From positions 1 through 64,000 of the forward strand of contig NZ_FNOY01000011.1 in assembly GCF_900107165.1 (NCBI RefSeq): 64,000 nucleotides of DNA. Reading direction: 5' to 3'. Source of the DNA: Nitrosomonas halophila (GTDB lineage: Bacteria > Pseudomonadota > Gammaproteobacteria > Burkholderiales > Nitrosomonadaceae). Shown one piece after another: positions 45,471 to 53,390 of this stretch (the stretch's first letter is position 1; each line of letters opens with the position of its first letter). Under the pieces are notes generated by a model that did no database searches, was not told the origin of the DNA, and saw only the letters and a program-made list of their open reading frames with translations. A program made the translations under genes and the position numbers.

Positions 45471-45589
45471 TCCTAAAATTTTCTAGCAATACCTTGGTAC
45501 CAAAAAATAAAAATAATCGCTTAAATCGAATTCTGATGCGTTTTAACGTTTCTTGTTTTTTTGGCCCTCAGGGCCTACAATTTACCCAT

Positions 45590-45692
45590 GCGGGTGTGAC
45601 ACGGTGAAACTCCCCCGGCCGTAGCACGGCAGCGATGCCGGCGCATCATGTGGGGTTGCCGGGAAACCGGAATGGGGGGCCCCACCACCCGC
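45590..45692 (+). ncRNA. Candidate 103-nt structured RNA with a multi-branched fold
   Basis: A perfect 7-bp closing stem (GCGGGTG 45590-45596 with CACCCGC 45686-45692) encloses three hairpins: GCCGT-AGC-ACGGC (45618-45630), GATGC-CGGC-GCATC (45634-45647), and GTGGGG/CCCCAC (45650-45655 with 45680-45685), which contains CCGG-GAAA-CCGG (45659-45670) with a GNRA tetraloop. CCCCC (45612-45616) could also pair with the G run at 45674-45679 as a pseudoknot. The GNRA loop favours the plus strand as the RNA, but on the minus strand it would be the 3' UTR of the gp30-like gene. I recognise no known RNA family. Confidence 0.6.
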
Positions 45693-45702
45693 ACACTCAT
45701 CC

Positions 45703-46872
45703 TCACTCAGCTTTTTTCAGCAGCCTTCTGATTTCTTCATTGCGCTTCACCTCGTTCGCAGACAGACGCCGGAAGCTGGTCATGAATATGACACGCCCTG
45801 TTTTGGTCGCTTTCACCACGGTCACATAACCATCCTGTTCCAGGATATAGATCATGCTCCGGCTGGTATCCTGAATCTGCTTGCCGTTCTCGATGGCGCT
45901 TTGCACAAAACCGTATTCTTCCGCCGTAATTTCTGGATGCACGGCTTGTTGCTTTTTCATGGTCTCGGCAGAGATGCGCACGGTATGCGTCTTGGCACCC
46001 ATCGCGGCAGCATCCCGATCCCGCAGCACGCCGATCGGAAACACGCCTTCAGGCTGATCATGGAATTTCCCGAACTCACCGCTTGATACCAGGCTCCGGA
46101 TCATGCCCGCAGCCAGCGTCTCATCCGCTGCATCCAGCTTGTCGGCGACGAATGCATTCAGGTTCTCGCGCCGACCGCCCGGCGGATAGTTGAAGGACGG
46201 ATCGACCCCTCTTGGAATCTGCTGCACTTCGCCGGTGCGCTTGTTGACGTAGGTATAGGTTTCTTCCTGCGGGGCGCGGTCCACCGTCAGCCCTCTTTGC
46301 GCCAGCATGCGGTCGGTCAGGGCAATCACCCCGCATTTGCAGTTATAGGCTTTGACCGGATAATGCGCTGCCCAGAAAGGATCATCCACCGGCAACACCA
46401 GGCCATCCCACGCCGAATGCTCCAGCCTGGGGTGTTCGCTGTTGTTGGCGTCGTACATCAGATAGGGGAAAGCTTCCTTGTGATCCTGGATGCGGGCCCA
46501 CTGGCCCTCGGAATGCGCTGTGCGCAGGTTGGTATCGAAGATCAGCTTCAATCGTCTGGGGCTGCCCAGCTCGACTTCCCGGACTTCGCCGGTTTGCGGG
46601 TCTGCCATTTCGGCGCGCCCCCACCAGCCCTTTTCCATCAGCAGCGGGCTAAGGTGGCTTCGGAACTGTTCAAAAGGGGTGCCCTCGGCCAGGGCATTAT
46701 CGACCGCTGCCCGGATATCGCGCAGGATATCGAGCTGCATGGCCTTGGCCACGGTAAAGGCTGCCTGGTGTTCCTGCTGCCAGACATCCTGCCAGCTGAA
46801 TCCGATCCGGTAGCCTTTCTGGCGGAAATAGGCAATTGCGTCCTCGGGCGGCAGGCGCTTGAATTCAAACAT
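45703..46872 (-). CDS. Mu gp30/F-like head morphogenesis protein fused to a PBECR-type domain
   Basis: The 389-residue protein has a head-morphogenesis domain (residues about 1-260; YRIGFSWQDVWQQEHQAAFT, FDTNLRTAHSEGQWARIQ, YPVKAYNCKCGVIALTDRML) typical of SPP1 gp7/Mu F proteins. The C-terminal 110 residues (PIGVLRDRDAAAM; KTHTVRISAETMKKQQAVHP; YILEQDGYVTVVKATKTGRV) look like the phage-Barnase-EndoU-ColicinE5/RelE-like nuclease (PBECR) group. Such fusions may carry an enzyme into the head. ATG 46872 overlaps the upstream stop. Confidence 0.85.
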   Translation of the reverse strand: MFEFKRLPPEDAIAYFRQKGYRIGFSWQDVWQQEHQAAFTVAKAMQLDILRDIRAAVDNALAEGTPFEQFRSHLSPLLMEKGWWGRAEMADPQTGEVREVELGSPRRLKLIFDTNLRTAHSEGQWARIQDHKEAFPYLMYDANNSEHPRLEHSAWDGLVLPVDDPFWAAHYPVKAYNCKCGVIALTDRMLAQRGLTVDRAPQEETYTYVNKRTGEVQQIPRGVDPSFNYPPGGRRENLNAFVADKLDAADETLAAGMIRSLVSSGEFGKFHDQPEGVFPIGVLRDRDAAAMGAKTHTVRISAETMKKQQAVHPEITAEEYGFVQSAIENGKQIQDTSRSMIYILEQDGYVTVVKATKTGRVIFMTSFRRLSANEVKRNEEIRRLLKKAE

Positions 46873-47179
46873 GCTCGGGTGTCCGTTGGAGAGGAATAAA
46901 CCACCAACCGTGAAAGGGCTCACCGGGCCGGTGCAGTGGCTGACCCATCGGCAGGCGATGGTTCCCGGCACGCGCCACCAATATATAACCCACCCCCTGA
47001 CGGGACAGGGCCGTGACGATCTCGCGCAGGTCGGCCCGCGACAGCTGGCCATGAAACCCGGTCAGAATCGCCACATCGCCATGCAGCCATACATTGCCGA
47101 CCGCGCGGTAATCCGGCTGGTCGGCGGGATCGCCATCGATCACGCGCAGCAGTTGGTGGCTCGGTTCCAGCCAGATCAT
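46865..47179 (-). CDS. Small phage protein between portal and head genes, unknown
   Basis: The 104-residue protein overlaps the gp30-like start by 8 bp. The sequence (AVGNVWLHGDVAILTGFHGQ; LREIVTALSRQGVGYILVAR) suggests a small alpha/beta fold; I assign no function. No clear Shine-Dalgarno sequence precedes the ATG. A hairpin lies 14 bp upstream. Confidence 0.6.
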   Translation of the reverse strand: MIWLEPSHQLLRVIDGDPADQPDYRAVGNVWLHGDVAILTGFHGQLSRADLREIVTALSRQGVGYILVARAGNHRLPMGQPLHRPGEPFHGWWFIPLQRTPEHV

Positions 47180-47192
47180 TCAGAAAATGGCA

Positions 47193-47208
47193 CCCTCACG
47201 CATGAGGG
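47193..47208 (-). terminator. Intergenic hairpin between two head-region genes
   Basis: CCCTCA-TGCG-TGAGGG on the minus strand, followed by TGCCATTTTC. It could partly attenuate transcription or protect the mRNA. The T run is short. Confidence 0.35.
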
Positions 47209-47223
47209 CACCAGTCAAATGGG

Positions 47224-47463
47224 CTAGATAGACAGCGCCAGCATGGCGCCAGCCATCATCCCGATCAGAAACGGCGCGCCCACCATCAAGGGCACGATCA
47301 GATCCCGCTTGGCGATTTCCTCGGCGACAATCTGACCAGGCGTTCTCACGGACGCTTCCAGGTCGTACAGCTCTTCCTGGATATACTCGTTCACATCCGA
47401 CAGCTTGTCTTCTATGGTGTCGCGCACCTGATCAAATCTGAAATTAATATTAGGCTCTGGCAT
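47224..47463 (-). CDS. Small phage protein with a C-terminal membrane segment
   Basis: AAAGGAGCAGCA precedes ATG 47463. The 79-residue product is acidic and helical (FDQVRDTIEDKLSDVNEYIQ) and ends in a hydrophobic stretch (LIVPLMVGAPFLIGMMAGAM). It lies between portal and head genes. The function is not known; I do not recognise a family. Confidence 0.65.
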   Translation of the reverse strand: MPEPNINFRFDQVRDTIEDKLSDVNEYIQEELYDLEASVRTPGQIVAEEIAKRDLIVPLMVGAPFLIGMMAGAMLALSI

Positions 47464-47491
47464 TGCTGCTCCTTTGTGGTTGATAAATCGT

Positions 47492-49060
47492 TCAATCGTC
47501 TGAGTCGTCTTGCTGATCGCGCACCCGGCCATAAATGGCGGCTGCGAATTGACCCTGGGCCAGCGCTTCCACCAGCGCATCGATACGCATCGCGCCAATC
47601 AGCTCCGGCAGCCTGCGCTGGAAATCCTCATAATCGGCTGCACTGGCAGCCAGCGCCATGATCGGGACGATCAATGGATCGGTCAGCTTTTCCCAGTCGC
47701 CGGCCAGCGCATCGCCGAACAGGTCGAAGGCATCCGCGCCCGTCTGGCTGGCAGCCGCCACTGCCGTGGCCGATTCCAGCGCAGGCGGTGGCCCGGCCAT
47801 GAATGGCTGGGGTGGCAGCAGAACCGGCTCGTCATTCTTTGGGGCAGGGATGGCCAGCTTGTCCATGACCCACGACACCGGAATCGGCATGCCGACATGG
47901 ACCAGCTTGGGCAAGGCATCCGAATAGATACCGATATCCTCCGGGGCCTTGAGATCGATCACGAACCGGGGCAGGCGGCGCATGTCCTCGACGGCCCCGA
48001 TATTGAGCACCAGCAGCGGATAGACCAGATCGCGCGTCAAGGTGCCGCACAGCTGCAAGGTGTCGGAAACGGCCAGATCGTGCCGGACTTCGTTGTGCAC
48101 GTTGCCCAGCGCGTGGGTGCTCGATTTGCCGTCTGCCTGGGTGGTCAGGGTACCGCCCAGGATGGCTTTGCTCTGGGTGCGCTCGCACCAGTCGAGCATC
48201 GCCTGGTAGGGCTCGTGGCTGCCCTTGGCGGCTTCCTTGAAATCGATATCCATCCCTTCTGGGATAATGCCGGCCGCGTCATGACCAATCTGCATCACGG
48301 CGCGCAGCAAGGTGTCCTTTTCATCGTCCCCGCTGCCGCTTGGATACGTGCCCAGGCGCAGCGGCAGGCCGTAGATTTCCAGAAACTCGGCCAGGTCGCG
48401 CACCGAATAATTCTTGAACAGGTAGGGCCAGGCCAGCACACGATGCAGCCCGGCGCGAGACAGGTAGCCCGATTTGGCCTTGTGCACATGCACAATCCAG
48501 CCAAACGGCTGCAAGGGCGCGCCATCGAGCGACAGATCGCGCAAGCGGATTTGCGTGCGCGTGTCACGGTCGGTCATGAACCAGCTCTGCGGGCGGTGCT
48601 CGATCGCTTTGGGAATCCAGTCGCGACCGAGCCGCTGCCATTCTATTTCCAGACAGGCAAAACCATGCCCGATGCCATCCAGGCAATCGAGCATCACATC
48701 TTCCAGGTTGGGCACATCGCTCATCAGCTCCTTGAGCGCGGCGGCGGTTTTTTTCTCGCGCGCGGAAGGGTTGCGTGGCGGCTCAATGCTCCAGCTGCCC
48801 GTCAGCAGCGCACGCTTGCGCTTGCTCATCTCGGCGAAGATATGGCCGTCCTTTTCCTCCATATCGACAAACAGATCATGCTGGGCGCGGATGTCGCCCT
48901 GTTCGGCGGCATCCATGACCCTGGCCAGCTTGGCCGGAGTCAATCCCCGGCTCGGGTGGCTGGCGTATTCGTGATGCAGATGCCGGATTTCGGCCGTCTG
49001 CGATGCCTTGAGCCGCCCGGTATCGATCGGGTTGCCATGCATATCCAACAGTTTTACCAT
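47492..49060 (-). CDS. Phage portal protein, DUF935 (Mu gp29-like)
   Basis: A 522-residue protein with the DUF935 portal pattern: AEQGDIRAQHDLFVDMEEKD, LTGSWSIEPPRNPSAREKKT, HVHKAKSGYLSRAGLHRVLA and AEFLEIYGLPLRLGTYPSGS. Twelve copies form the DNA entry vertex. It follows the terminase large subunit with a 7-bp overlap. Confidence 0.95.
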   Translation of the reverse strand: MVKLLDMHGNPIDTGRLKASQTAEIRHLHHEYASHPSRGLTPAKLARVMDAAEQGDIRAQHDLFVDMEEKDGHIFAEMSKRKRALLTGSWSIEPPRNPSAREKKTAAALKELMSDVPNLEDVMLDCLDGIGHGFACLEIEWQRLGRDWIPKAIEHRPQSWFMTDRDTRTQIRLRDLSLDGAPLQPFGWIVHVHKAKSGYLSRAGLHRVLAWPYLFKNYSVRDLAEFLEIYGLPLRLGTYPSGSGDDEKDTLLRAVMQIGHDAAGIIPEGMDIDFKEAAKGSHEPYQAMLDWCERTQSKAILGGTLTTQADGKSSTHALGNVHNEVRHDLAVSDTLQLCGTLTRDLVYPLLVLNIGAVEDMRRLPRFVIDLKAPEDIGIYSDALPKLVHVGMPIPVSWVMDKLAIPAPKNDEPVLLPPQPFMAGPPPALESATAVAAASQTGADAFDLFGDALAGDWEKLTDPLIVPIMALAASAADYEDFQRRLPELIGAMRIDALVEALAQGQFAAAIYGRVRDQQDDSDD

Positions 49061-50661
49061 GCGCCTCCTTGTCTATGCGCTTTGCCCGCGCCCTGATAGG
49101 CCATGCCCGCGTTGCGGGTCGTGGCCGCCATCCACAGCATGTGCAGGGCATCCGGGCCGTCGTCATGATCGGCCTTGGGAAAATGGCGCAGCTGATCGAT
49201 CAGGGTATTTTGCGAAGGGTGCAGCCGGATCAGCCGGTTGGCCATATGCGGCTGCAGCGATTCGATCCGCAACAGCTTGTCACTGCTGGGCTGGATCGCC
49301 CTGGCCGGGACCGGCACGCCACGCGCAGCCGAGCGCTTGACCAGCTCAGTGCGGAAGAATTCCTGGAACTGGACCGACTCCACCACCCACAGCAGACAGC
49401 GGTATTCCGCCTGAAGCGCGATCACGTCCTCAATGATGCGGTCCGGCAGGCGTTTCTTGATCAGCGCCTCGACCACATCCAGCACCCCGGTTTCCCGGCT
49501 GAAGCCGCCCACCAACAGGGCGGACGGGTCGCGGCTGGCGCCCTGTTTACCCAGGGAAGGGTCGCAAGCGCCAAAGAAACGCCAGCTGCTCAGCCGGTTG
49601 ACCCAGAAATGGATGCAATCGGCAAACGGCGCATCGTCTCCCGATACTGGGTCGTTCTGCTGTTCGCTGTCGAATGCCGGGCGCCCATCGCGGGCGCGCT
49701 TGAGCATCAGCTTGTAGAGCGGCTGCGCCTGCGGCCAGGCGACCACGGCGCCGGCTTCCATCTGCGTCGCGCGTTCGCTGTAGAAGGCGAGCGCTGCCGC
49801 TTCGCCCTGGTTGAGCAGAATTTCTTCCCAGCGGTCCCACAGATCCATGCGGTGCGGCCACTCGATCACGGCCCGGAACTTGCGCGCGCGCCACAGCGGA
49901 TTGCCGAGCAGACGGGCCAGCACCGAGTCATAGTGCAAAATGGTGCCGATGATGATCACATCCATGCTGTCATCGGCCGGGCCGAGCGAGAGCACGGTTT
50001 TCTTGAGCCAGGACTCCAGCTTGTCGCGCTGCTCGGGGCTGCGCACGTTTTCATCGTTTTCCAGATCATCGCCAATCACCAGATCGGGACGGTGCGGGCC
50101 ATGGCGCAAGCCGCGCATGCGCTTGCCCGAGCCGAACACCTGCACCTTGGCATCGTTGCGGGTCACGATGGTGCCCACCTGCCACACCCGGCCCTGGCCG
50201 CAGGCGTCCGGGAAATCCATCAACAGGCGCGGGTTGTATTGCAACTCGGCCTTGATCGCTTCCAGCATCGGCAGGGCCTGCTCCAGCGCATCCATGATGA
50301 TCACGGGGTAATGCTTGCGGCCCGTCACCACGCACCAGATGACAAATATCTGCGTCACCAGAGTGGATTTGGCGTTGCCGCGTGGGGCCGCGATCACATC
50401 ATGGTCCCCGCTGCCGTTATCGACGATCTCCGGCAGCCGCTGATACAGAAAATCGTGCAAGGTGGCATTGGCCGCCTTGATATAGTGCGGGAAGTAGGTG
50501 CGCGCGAAATATTCGAGATTTTGCCCGGCTTGCTTGAGCCGGGCCTGCCTGGCTGCGGGATCGGGCGCGAAGCCATCCACTTCGGCTTCGATCTGCTGGC
50601 GGAATTGCATCGCCAGCTGCGCGATCTCCTGCAAAAAGGCGCGGCGCGTGGTTTTACCCAT
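49054..50661 (-). CDS. Terminase large subunit (Mu gp28-like)
   Basis: The 535-residue packaging motor has an ATPase P-loop-like motif near residue 94 (APRGNAKSTLVTQIF), a Walker B-like stretch (PDLVIGDDLENDENVRSPEQ) and a C-terminal nuclease domain (FGACDPSLGKQGASRDPSAL, in which the Asp is likely catalytic). It cuts host-flanked prophage DNA in transposable phages. It overlaps the DUF1804 gene by 8 bp. Confidence 0.95.
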   Translation of the reverse strand: MGKTTRRAFLQEIAQLAMQFRQQIEAEVDGFAPDPAARQARLKQAGQNLEYFARTYFPHYIKAANATLHDFLYQRLPEIVDNGSGDHDVIAAPRGNAKSTLVTQIFVIWCVVTGRKHYPVIIMDALEQALPMLEAIKAELQYNPRLLMDFPDACGQGRVWQVGTIVTRNDAKVQVFGSGKRMRGLRHGPHRPDLVIGDDLENDENVRSPEQRDKLESWLKKTVLSLGPADDSMDVIIIGTILHYDSVLARLLGNPLWRARKFRAVIEWPHRMDLWDRWEEILLNQGEAAALAFYSERATQMEAGAVVAWPQAQPLYKLMLKRARDGRPAFDSEQQNDPVSGDDAPFADCIHFWVNRLSSWRFFGACDPSLGKQGASRDPSALLVGGFSRETGVLDVVEALIKKRLPDRIIEDVIALQAEYRCLLWVVESVQFQEFFRTELVKRSAARGVPVPARAIQPSSDKLLRIESLQPHMANRLIRLHPSQNTLIDQLRHFPKADHDDGPDALHMLWMAATTRNAGMAYQGAGKAHRQGGAW

Positions 50662-51154
50662 AGCGTCTGCCTATGCTCTCGCCAAACGGCAGCAGCACTT
50701 CTTCCATCGCCGCAGCGTGCTGCGGGTAGTCCGTCTGAATGAACTGCACCAGGTCACGCAGAATATCGGCGGCAAAGCTGAGCTTGTCCAGTTTCGGGTT
50801 GCCCTTGGACACGGCGTTCATGGTCTTGGAATAGGCATCCGAAATGCGCGACAGCACCTCGGCCTTCTCCAGCGGTTTGACATCCTTGCTGTCCTTGATG
50901 TCGTTCATGGTGCTCTGAAACAGCAGCATGAAATCCTCCAGCACCGTGGCCGTAACCGCTTCCGTCCCCAGGCTGGACATTCTGGCGGCCGCGCGGGCGC
51001 GGTCCCAGTCGTCCCCGTTCTTGAGCGCGCTGGATTTCCAGCGCGTGACGGTGCTGATCGGGATCTTGTAGCGGCGCGAGATTGCCTTGAGGTTTAACGC
51101 TTCATAGACAAAAGCCGCGCGCGCCTCGGCTACTTTATCGGGTGAATAGGCCAT
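50654..51154 (-). CDS. Terminase small subunit, DUF1804 (Mu gp27-like)
   Basis: The 166-residue protein has an N-terminal HTH (LKAISRRYKIPISTVTRWKS, about 22-41) and a long helical C-terminus, which is the DUF1804 layout. It probably recognises the packaging site near the left end and loads the large subunit encoded next. Confidence 0.9.
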   Translation of the reverse strand: MAYSPDKVAEARAAFVYEALNLKAISRRYKIPISTVTRWKSSALKNGDDWDRARAAARMSSLGTEAVTATVLEDFMLLFQSTMNDIKDSKDVKPLEKAEVLSRISDAYSKTMNAVSKGNPKLDKLSFAADILRDLVQFIQTDYPQHAAAMEEVLLPFGESIGRRYG

Positions 51155-51169
51155 GTAGAAAGCAAGCCA

Positions 51170-51388
51170 TCACAGGCCGATGGCATGCTTGCCCTTTTCG
51201 ATCATCAAGGCCACCCCGACCGACACCAACCCGCCACTGACCGCGCCGGTCATGGCCGAATGGCGCTCGATCTTGCGTACCCGGCCATCCAGACTGCCGA
51301 TCATGTCCTTGGTCTGGTTCTGGTTCTTAATCACCAGATCCAGCTTGCCCTTGATTTCCCCCAGCAGCATGGCTTGTTCGTTGGTCAT
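51170..51388 (-). CDS. Small membrane protein of the lysis region (holin-like accessory)
   Basis: ATG 51388 is preceded by AGAGGATCGCG. The 72-residue protein has a coiled-coil N-terminus (LLGEIKGKLDLVIKNQNQTK) and one hydrophobic segment (MTGAVSGGLVSVGVALMI). Its position next to lysis genes suggests a holin or antiholin function; unproven. Confidence 0.6.
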   Translation of the reverse strand: MTNEQAMLLGEIKGKLDLVIKNQNQTKDMIGSLDGRVRKIERHSAMTGAVSGGLVSVGVALMIEKGKHAIGL

Positions 51389-51600
51389 CGCGATCCTCTT
51401 TTTGTTGTCAATTCGTGTATCTGCTGGCATGCGATGCAGCGGGTCACGCCTCTGATGGCGCGTTGCCTGGCCAAAGGAATTTCACAGCCGCAGTCTTCGC
51501 AATGGCTGAGCGAGGGCGGCGCATCCGGCGCAATGGCGCGCCGCTGGGTGTATTCGTATTCAGCCAGCTCCAGCTGCTGGGCGAAATCCTCCGCTCTCAT
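51385..51600 (-). CDS. TraR/DksA-type zinc-finger protein
   Basis: The 71-residue protein has the C4 zinc motif of the TraR/DksA group (SHCEDCGCEIPLARQRA, then TRCIACQQIHEL). TraR-type proteins bind the secondary channel of RNA polymerase and mimic ppGpp/DksA. It overlaps the Rz stop and the next start by 4 bp each. It could redirect host transcription late in infection. Confidence 0.88.
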   Translation of the reverse strand: MRAEDFAQQLELAEYEYTQRRAIAPDAPPSLSHCEDCGCEIPLARQRAIRGVTRCIACQQIHELTTKRGSR

Positions 51601-52142
51601 GGCAAGCCATCGCCTATTTCTTTCTGGTCGGCGGGGTGGCGGTTGCCCACTCCACCAGCGCCTTGTGCCGCGCCTGGCACTCGTAATACAGAGCCGCGCG
51701 TTCCAGGCTGTTGCGCAGCAGGGTTGACAGCCGGCCATCCAGCGCTGGCGGCAGATCCGGACACAACGCCGTCAGCGAGGCGGGCGGCTGGCGCGGCGGT
51801 GAAATCTGTAGTGGGGCGGGCGTTGTAGAGGCGCAGGCCGTCAGCATCGAGGCTGCAATCGTTATAACCCGTGTTGCGATCGATGTTTTCATTGGCTTTT
51901 TCCTTGACATGGACATAGACCGTGCGCACCTGCTCGCGGTCGGCTTCAAAGGCGGCGGCCTGGCCATGGGTTTGCTCGGCTTCCAGCAGGGCCTGCTCGC
52001 GCGCGGCCCGCACGGCGGATTCGATCGCCTGGACTTGCCTGGCCTGGATCTCCGATTGCCCGTCTTCGCGGCCCTGGTAGTAGCCAGCCAGGAACAGCAC
52101 AATGGCCAGCAGCCAGGTCCAGTGCGTAAACAGCCAGCTCAT
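51597..52142 (-). CDS. Rz-like inner-membrane spanin
   Basis: ATG 52142 (overlapping the upstream stop) gives a 181-residue type II membrane protein: LFTHWTWLLAIVLFLAGYYQ is the anchor, followed by a coiled coil (ARQVQAIESAVRAAREQALL). This is the Rz layout, and an Rz1-like lipoprotein gene is nested inside it. Rz/Rz1 fuse the inner and outer membranes at lysis. Confidence 0.85.
   Translation of the reverse strand: MSWLFTHWTWLLAIVLFLAGYYQGREDGQSEIQARQVQAIESAVRAAREQALLEAEQTHGQAAAFEADREQVRTVYVHVKEKANENIDRNTGYNDCSLDADGLRLYNARPTTDFTAAPAARLADGVVSGSAASAGWPAVNPAAQQPGTRGSVLRVPGAAQGAGGVGNRHPADQKEIGDGLP
51614..51892 (-). CDS. Rz1-like outer-membrane lipoprotein spanin (nested)
   Basis: ATG 51892 opens 92 residues in another frame within the Rz gene. 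It has a lipoprotein signal (ATRVITIAASMLTACAST, Cys at about 19) and a Pro-rich mature start (PAPLQISPPRQPPAS), as in Rz1. The nested arrangement is typical of phage spanin pairs. Confidence 0.85.
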   Translation of the reverse strand: MKTSIATRVITIAASMLTACASTTPAPLQISPPRQPPASLTALCPDLPPALDGRLSTLLRNSLERAALYYECQARHKALVEWATATPPTRKK

Positions 52143-52369
52143 TTGGCCGCTCCCGCGCTGTAGCGGATAGACAGCAGCTTGCTGAGAACAGTATGCCCGC
52201 CGACCACACCCAGATAGATCAGCCAGATCTCGGCGCTGGGCGGCGCTTCGGCAAACAGCCCCCAGCGCAGAAAGACCAGCGTGGCGGCCAGGTAGGAGAC
52301 ATGCGCCCACAGCTTGCTCTGGGAGAGCATGCCGGTGCCACAGTCGGTAATCAGTTCACTTGCCTTCAT
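52139..52369 (-). CDS. Small holin-like membrane protein
   Basis: A 76-residue protein from ATG 52369, overlapping the amidase 3' end. It has two hydrophobic stretches (VSYLAATLVFLRWGLF and AEIWLIYLGVVGGHTVLSKL). Position between endolysin and spanin genes fits a holin. No specific family is recognised. Confidence 0.7.
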   Translation of the reverse strand: MKASELITDCGTGMLSQSKLWAHVSYLAATLVFLRWGLFAEAPPSAEIWLIYLGVVGGHTVLSKLLSIRYSAGAAK

Positions 52370-52838
52370 GGGTTTCTCCCAGCACATGGCCTGGCAGGGG
52401 CTGCATCTGGTTGGCCAGCCAATCGTCCACACTGAAGCCGGGGCAGGTTTTCTTGACCTCGGGCAGATCCCGGTGGCCCACCACCTTCACCCCCCGGTAG
52501 CGAACTATCAGGCTGGATACGCCATTGTGCAGACTCTCCCACTGGGCCGGGCTGAAGCGGTCGGTGCCGATCATGCAAATGCCGATGGTGCGGGCATTGA
52601 AGCCGCGCGCATGCGCGCCCACTTCGTCCAGATGGCGGCCGGTTGCAACCGCGCCATTGGTGTAGATCACAAAGTGATAGCCGATATGGCCCAGTTCTTC
52701 GTTCTGGCGCGCGCGCCAGTTCTGGTTGCGCCGAAAACCGGCCTGGCGGTGCCAGAGATCAATGTCGCGGACATCGTGCCAGCGGCCATTGGGTGTGGCG
52801 GCGCAGTGTATGACGAGGTGGCTAATGGGTCTGTTCAT
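52356..52838 (-). CDS. N-acetylmuramoyl-L-alanine amidase endolysin (T7 lysozyme type)
   Basis: The 160-residue amidase_2 protein has zinc ligands in HLVIHCAAT (His near 11), GVKVVGHRDLPEVKKTCPGF (His and Cys near 122-133) and the segment HIGYHFVIYTNGAVATGRHL. It cleaves the amide bond of peptidoglycan. No signal peptide is visible, so it depends on the adjacent holin-like protein for access. Confidence 0.95.
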   Translation of the reverse strand: MNRPISHLVIHCAATPNGRWHDVRDIDLWHRQAGFRRNQNWRARQNEELGHIGYHFVIYTNGAVATGRHLDEVGAHARGFNARTIGICMIGTDRFSPAQWESLHNGVSSLIVRYRGVKVVGHRDLPEVKKTCPGFSVDDWLANQMQPLPGHVLGETHEGK

Positions 52839-53062
52839 GCCATCCTCCGAAATGTTTTTGCTGCGCAGCGAAACATGGATATCAAGCGCGCTTTCCAGCG
52901 GTATCCAGGAGGATTACATTGATTCAGCAACCGCATACCGTGAAGCGCTTTTGCGAGCACTCGATCAGACCAGGCCATAAAGGGCGCGTAGGGGTCTGAA
53001 AGCATCGCCTGCTCGGCAGTGCGTTCTGGGTGTATTGGGCTTTGGCTTGAGTTCGTGTTCAT
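52835..53062 (-). CDS. Small phage protein upstream of the endolysin, unknown
   Basis: The 75-residue basic protein overlaps the amidase start (ATGA), so it is probably co-translated. Contents such as DPYAPFMAWSDRVLAKALHG and YRWKARLISMFRCAAKTF suggest an amphipathic helical protein. No strong Shine-Dalgarno sequence and no family are recognised. Confidence 0.5.
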   Translation of the reverse strand: MNTNSSQSPIHPERTAEQAMLSDPYAPFMAWSDRVLAKALHGMRLLNQCNPPGYRWKARLISMFRCAAKTFRRMA

Positions 53063-53147
53063 GCCGCCATGATGGCAGCAAGAACCGCATGAAATAAGGC
53101 TTGGGGGGTTCCGCCCGAAGGACTCGGGCGGGGGTCAGGGTTTCAGA

Positions 53148-53390
53148 TTATGCTGGATCGTCGGCGCTGTCAATCCCTGCTGCCAACGCTTGTTCGAGTT
53201 TGAGCAGATCTTGCTCGCACATCGCCAGCAGATCCATCACGGCGTGGGCGATGCCGACCGCGCAGCGGCTGGCGCGGCGCTGGGATGCGTCCTCGCCGCA
53301 CGGGATGGCTTCCGGGATATAGGCTGCAATGGCCTGGAGGCTGTCGAGGCGGCAGGCCAGATCATAGAAGGATTCCGGCATGCGGTTCAT
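53148..53390 (-). CDS. Small phage protein after Rha, unknown
   Basis: The 80-residue helical protein overlaps the end of the Rha gene by 4 bp. It contains FYDLACRLDSLQAIAAYIPE and AVMDLLAMCEQDLLKLEQAL. It is probably a regulatory or accessory protein; I cannot assign a function. Confidence 0.6.
   Translation of the reverse strand: MNRMPESFYDLACRLDSLQAIAAYIPEAIPCGEDASQRRASRCAVGIAHAVMDLLAMCEQDLLKLEQALAAGIDSADDPA

Noticed and set aside
45600-45650. Cobalamin riboswitch-like segment (GGTGAAACTC)
   Set aside because: The short match is not supported by the rest of the riboswitch core or by a downstream cobalamin gene.
47510-50742. Two plus-strand ORFs above 500 codons opposite portal and terminase genes
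   Set aside because: Both are shadows of Mu gp28/gp29-like genes; Gln/His/Arg-rich composition without motifs.
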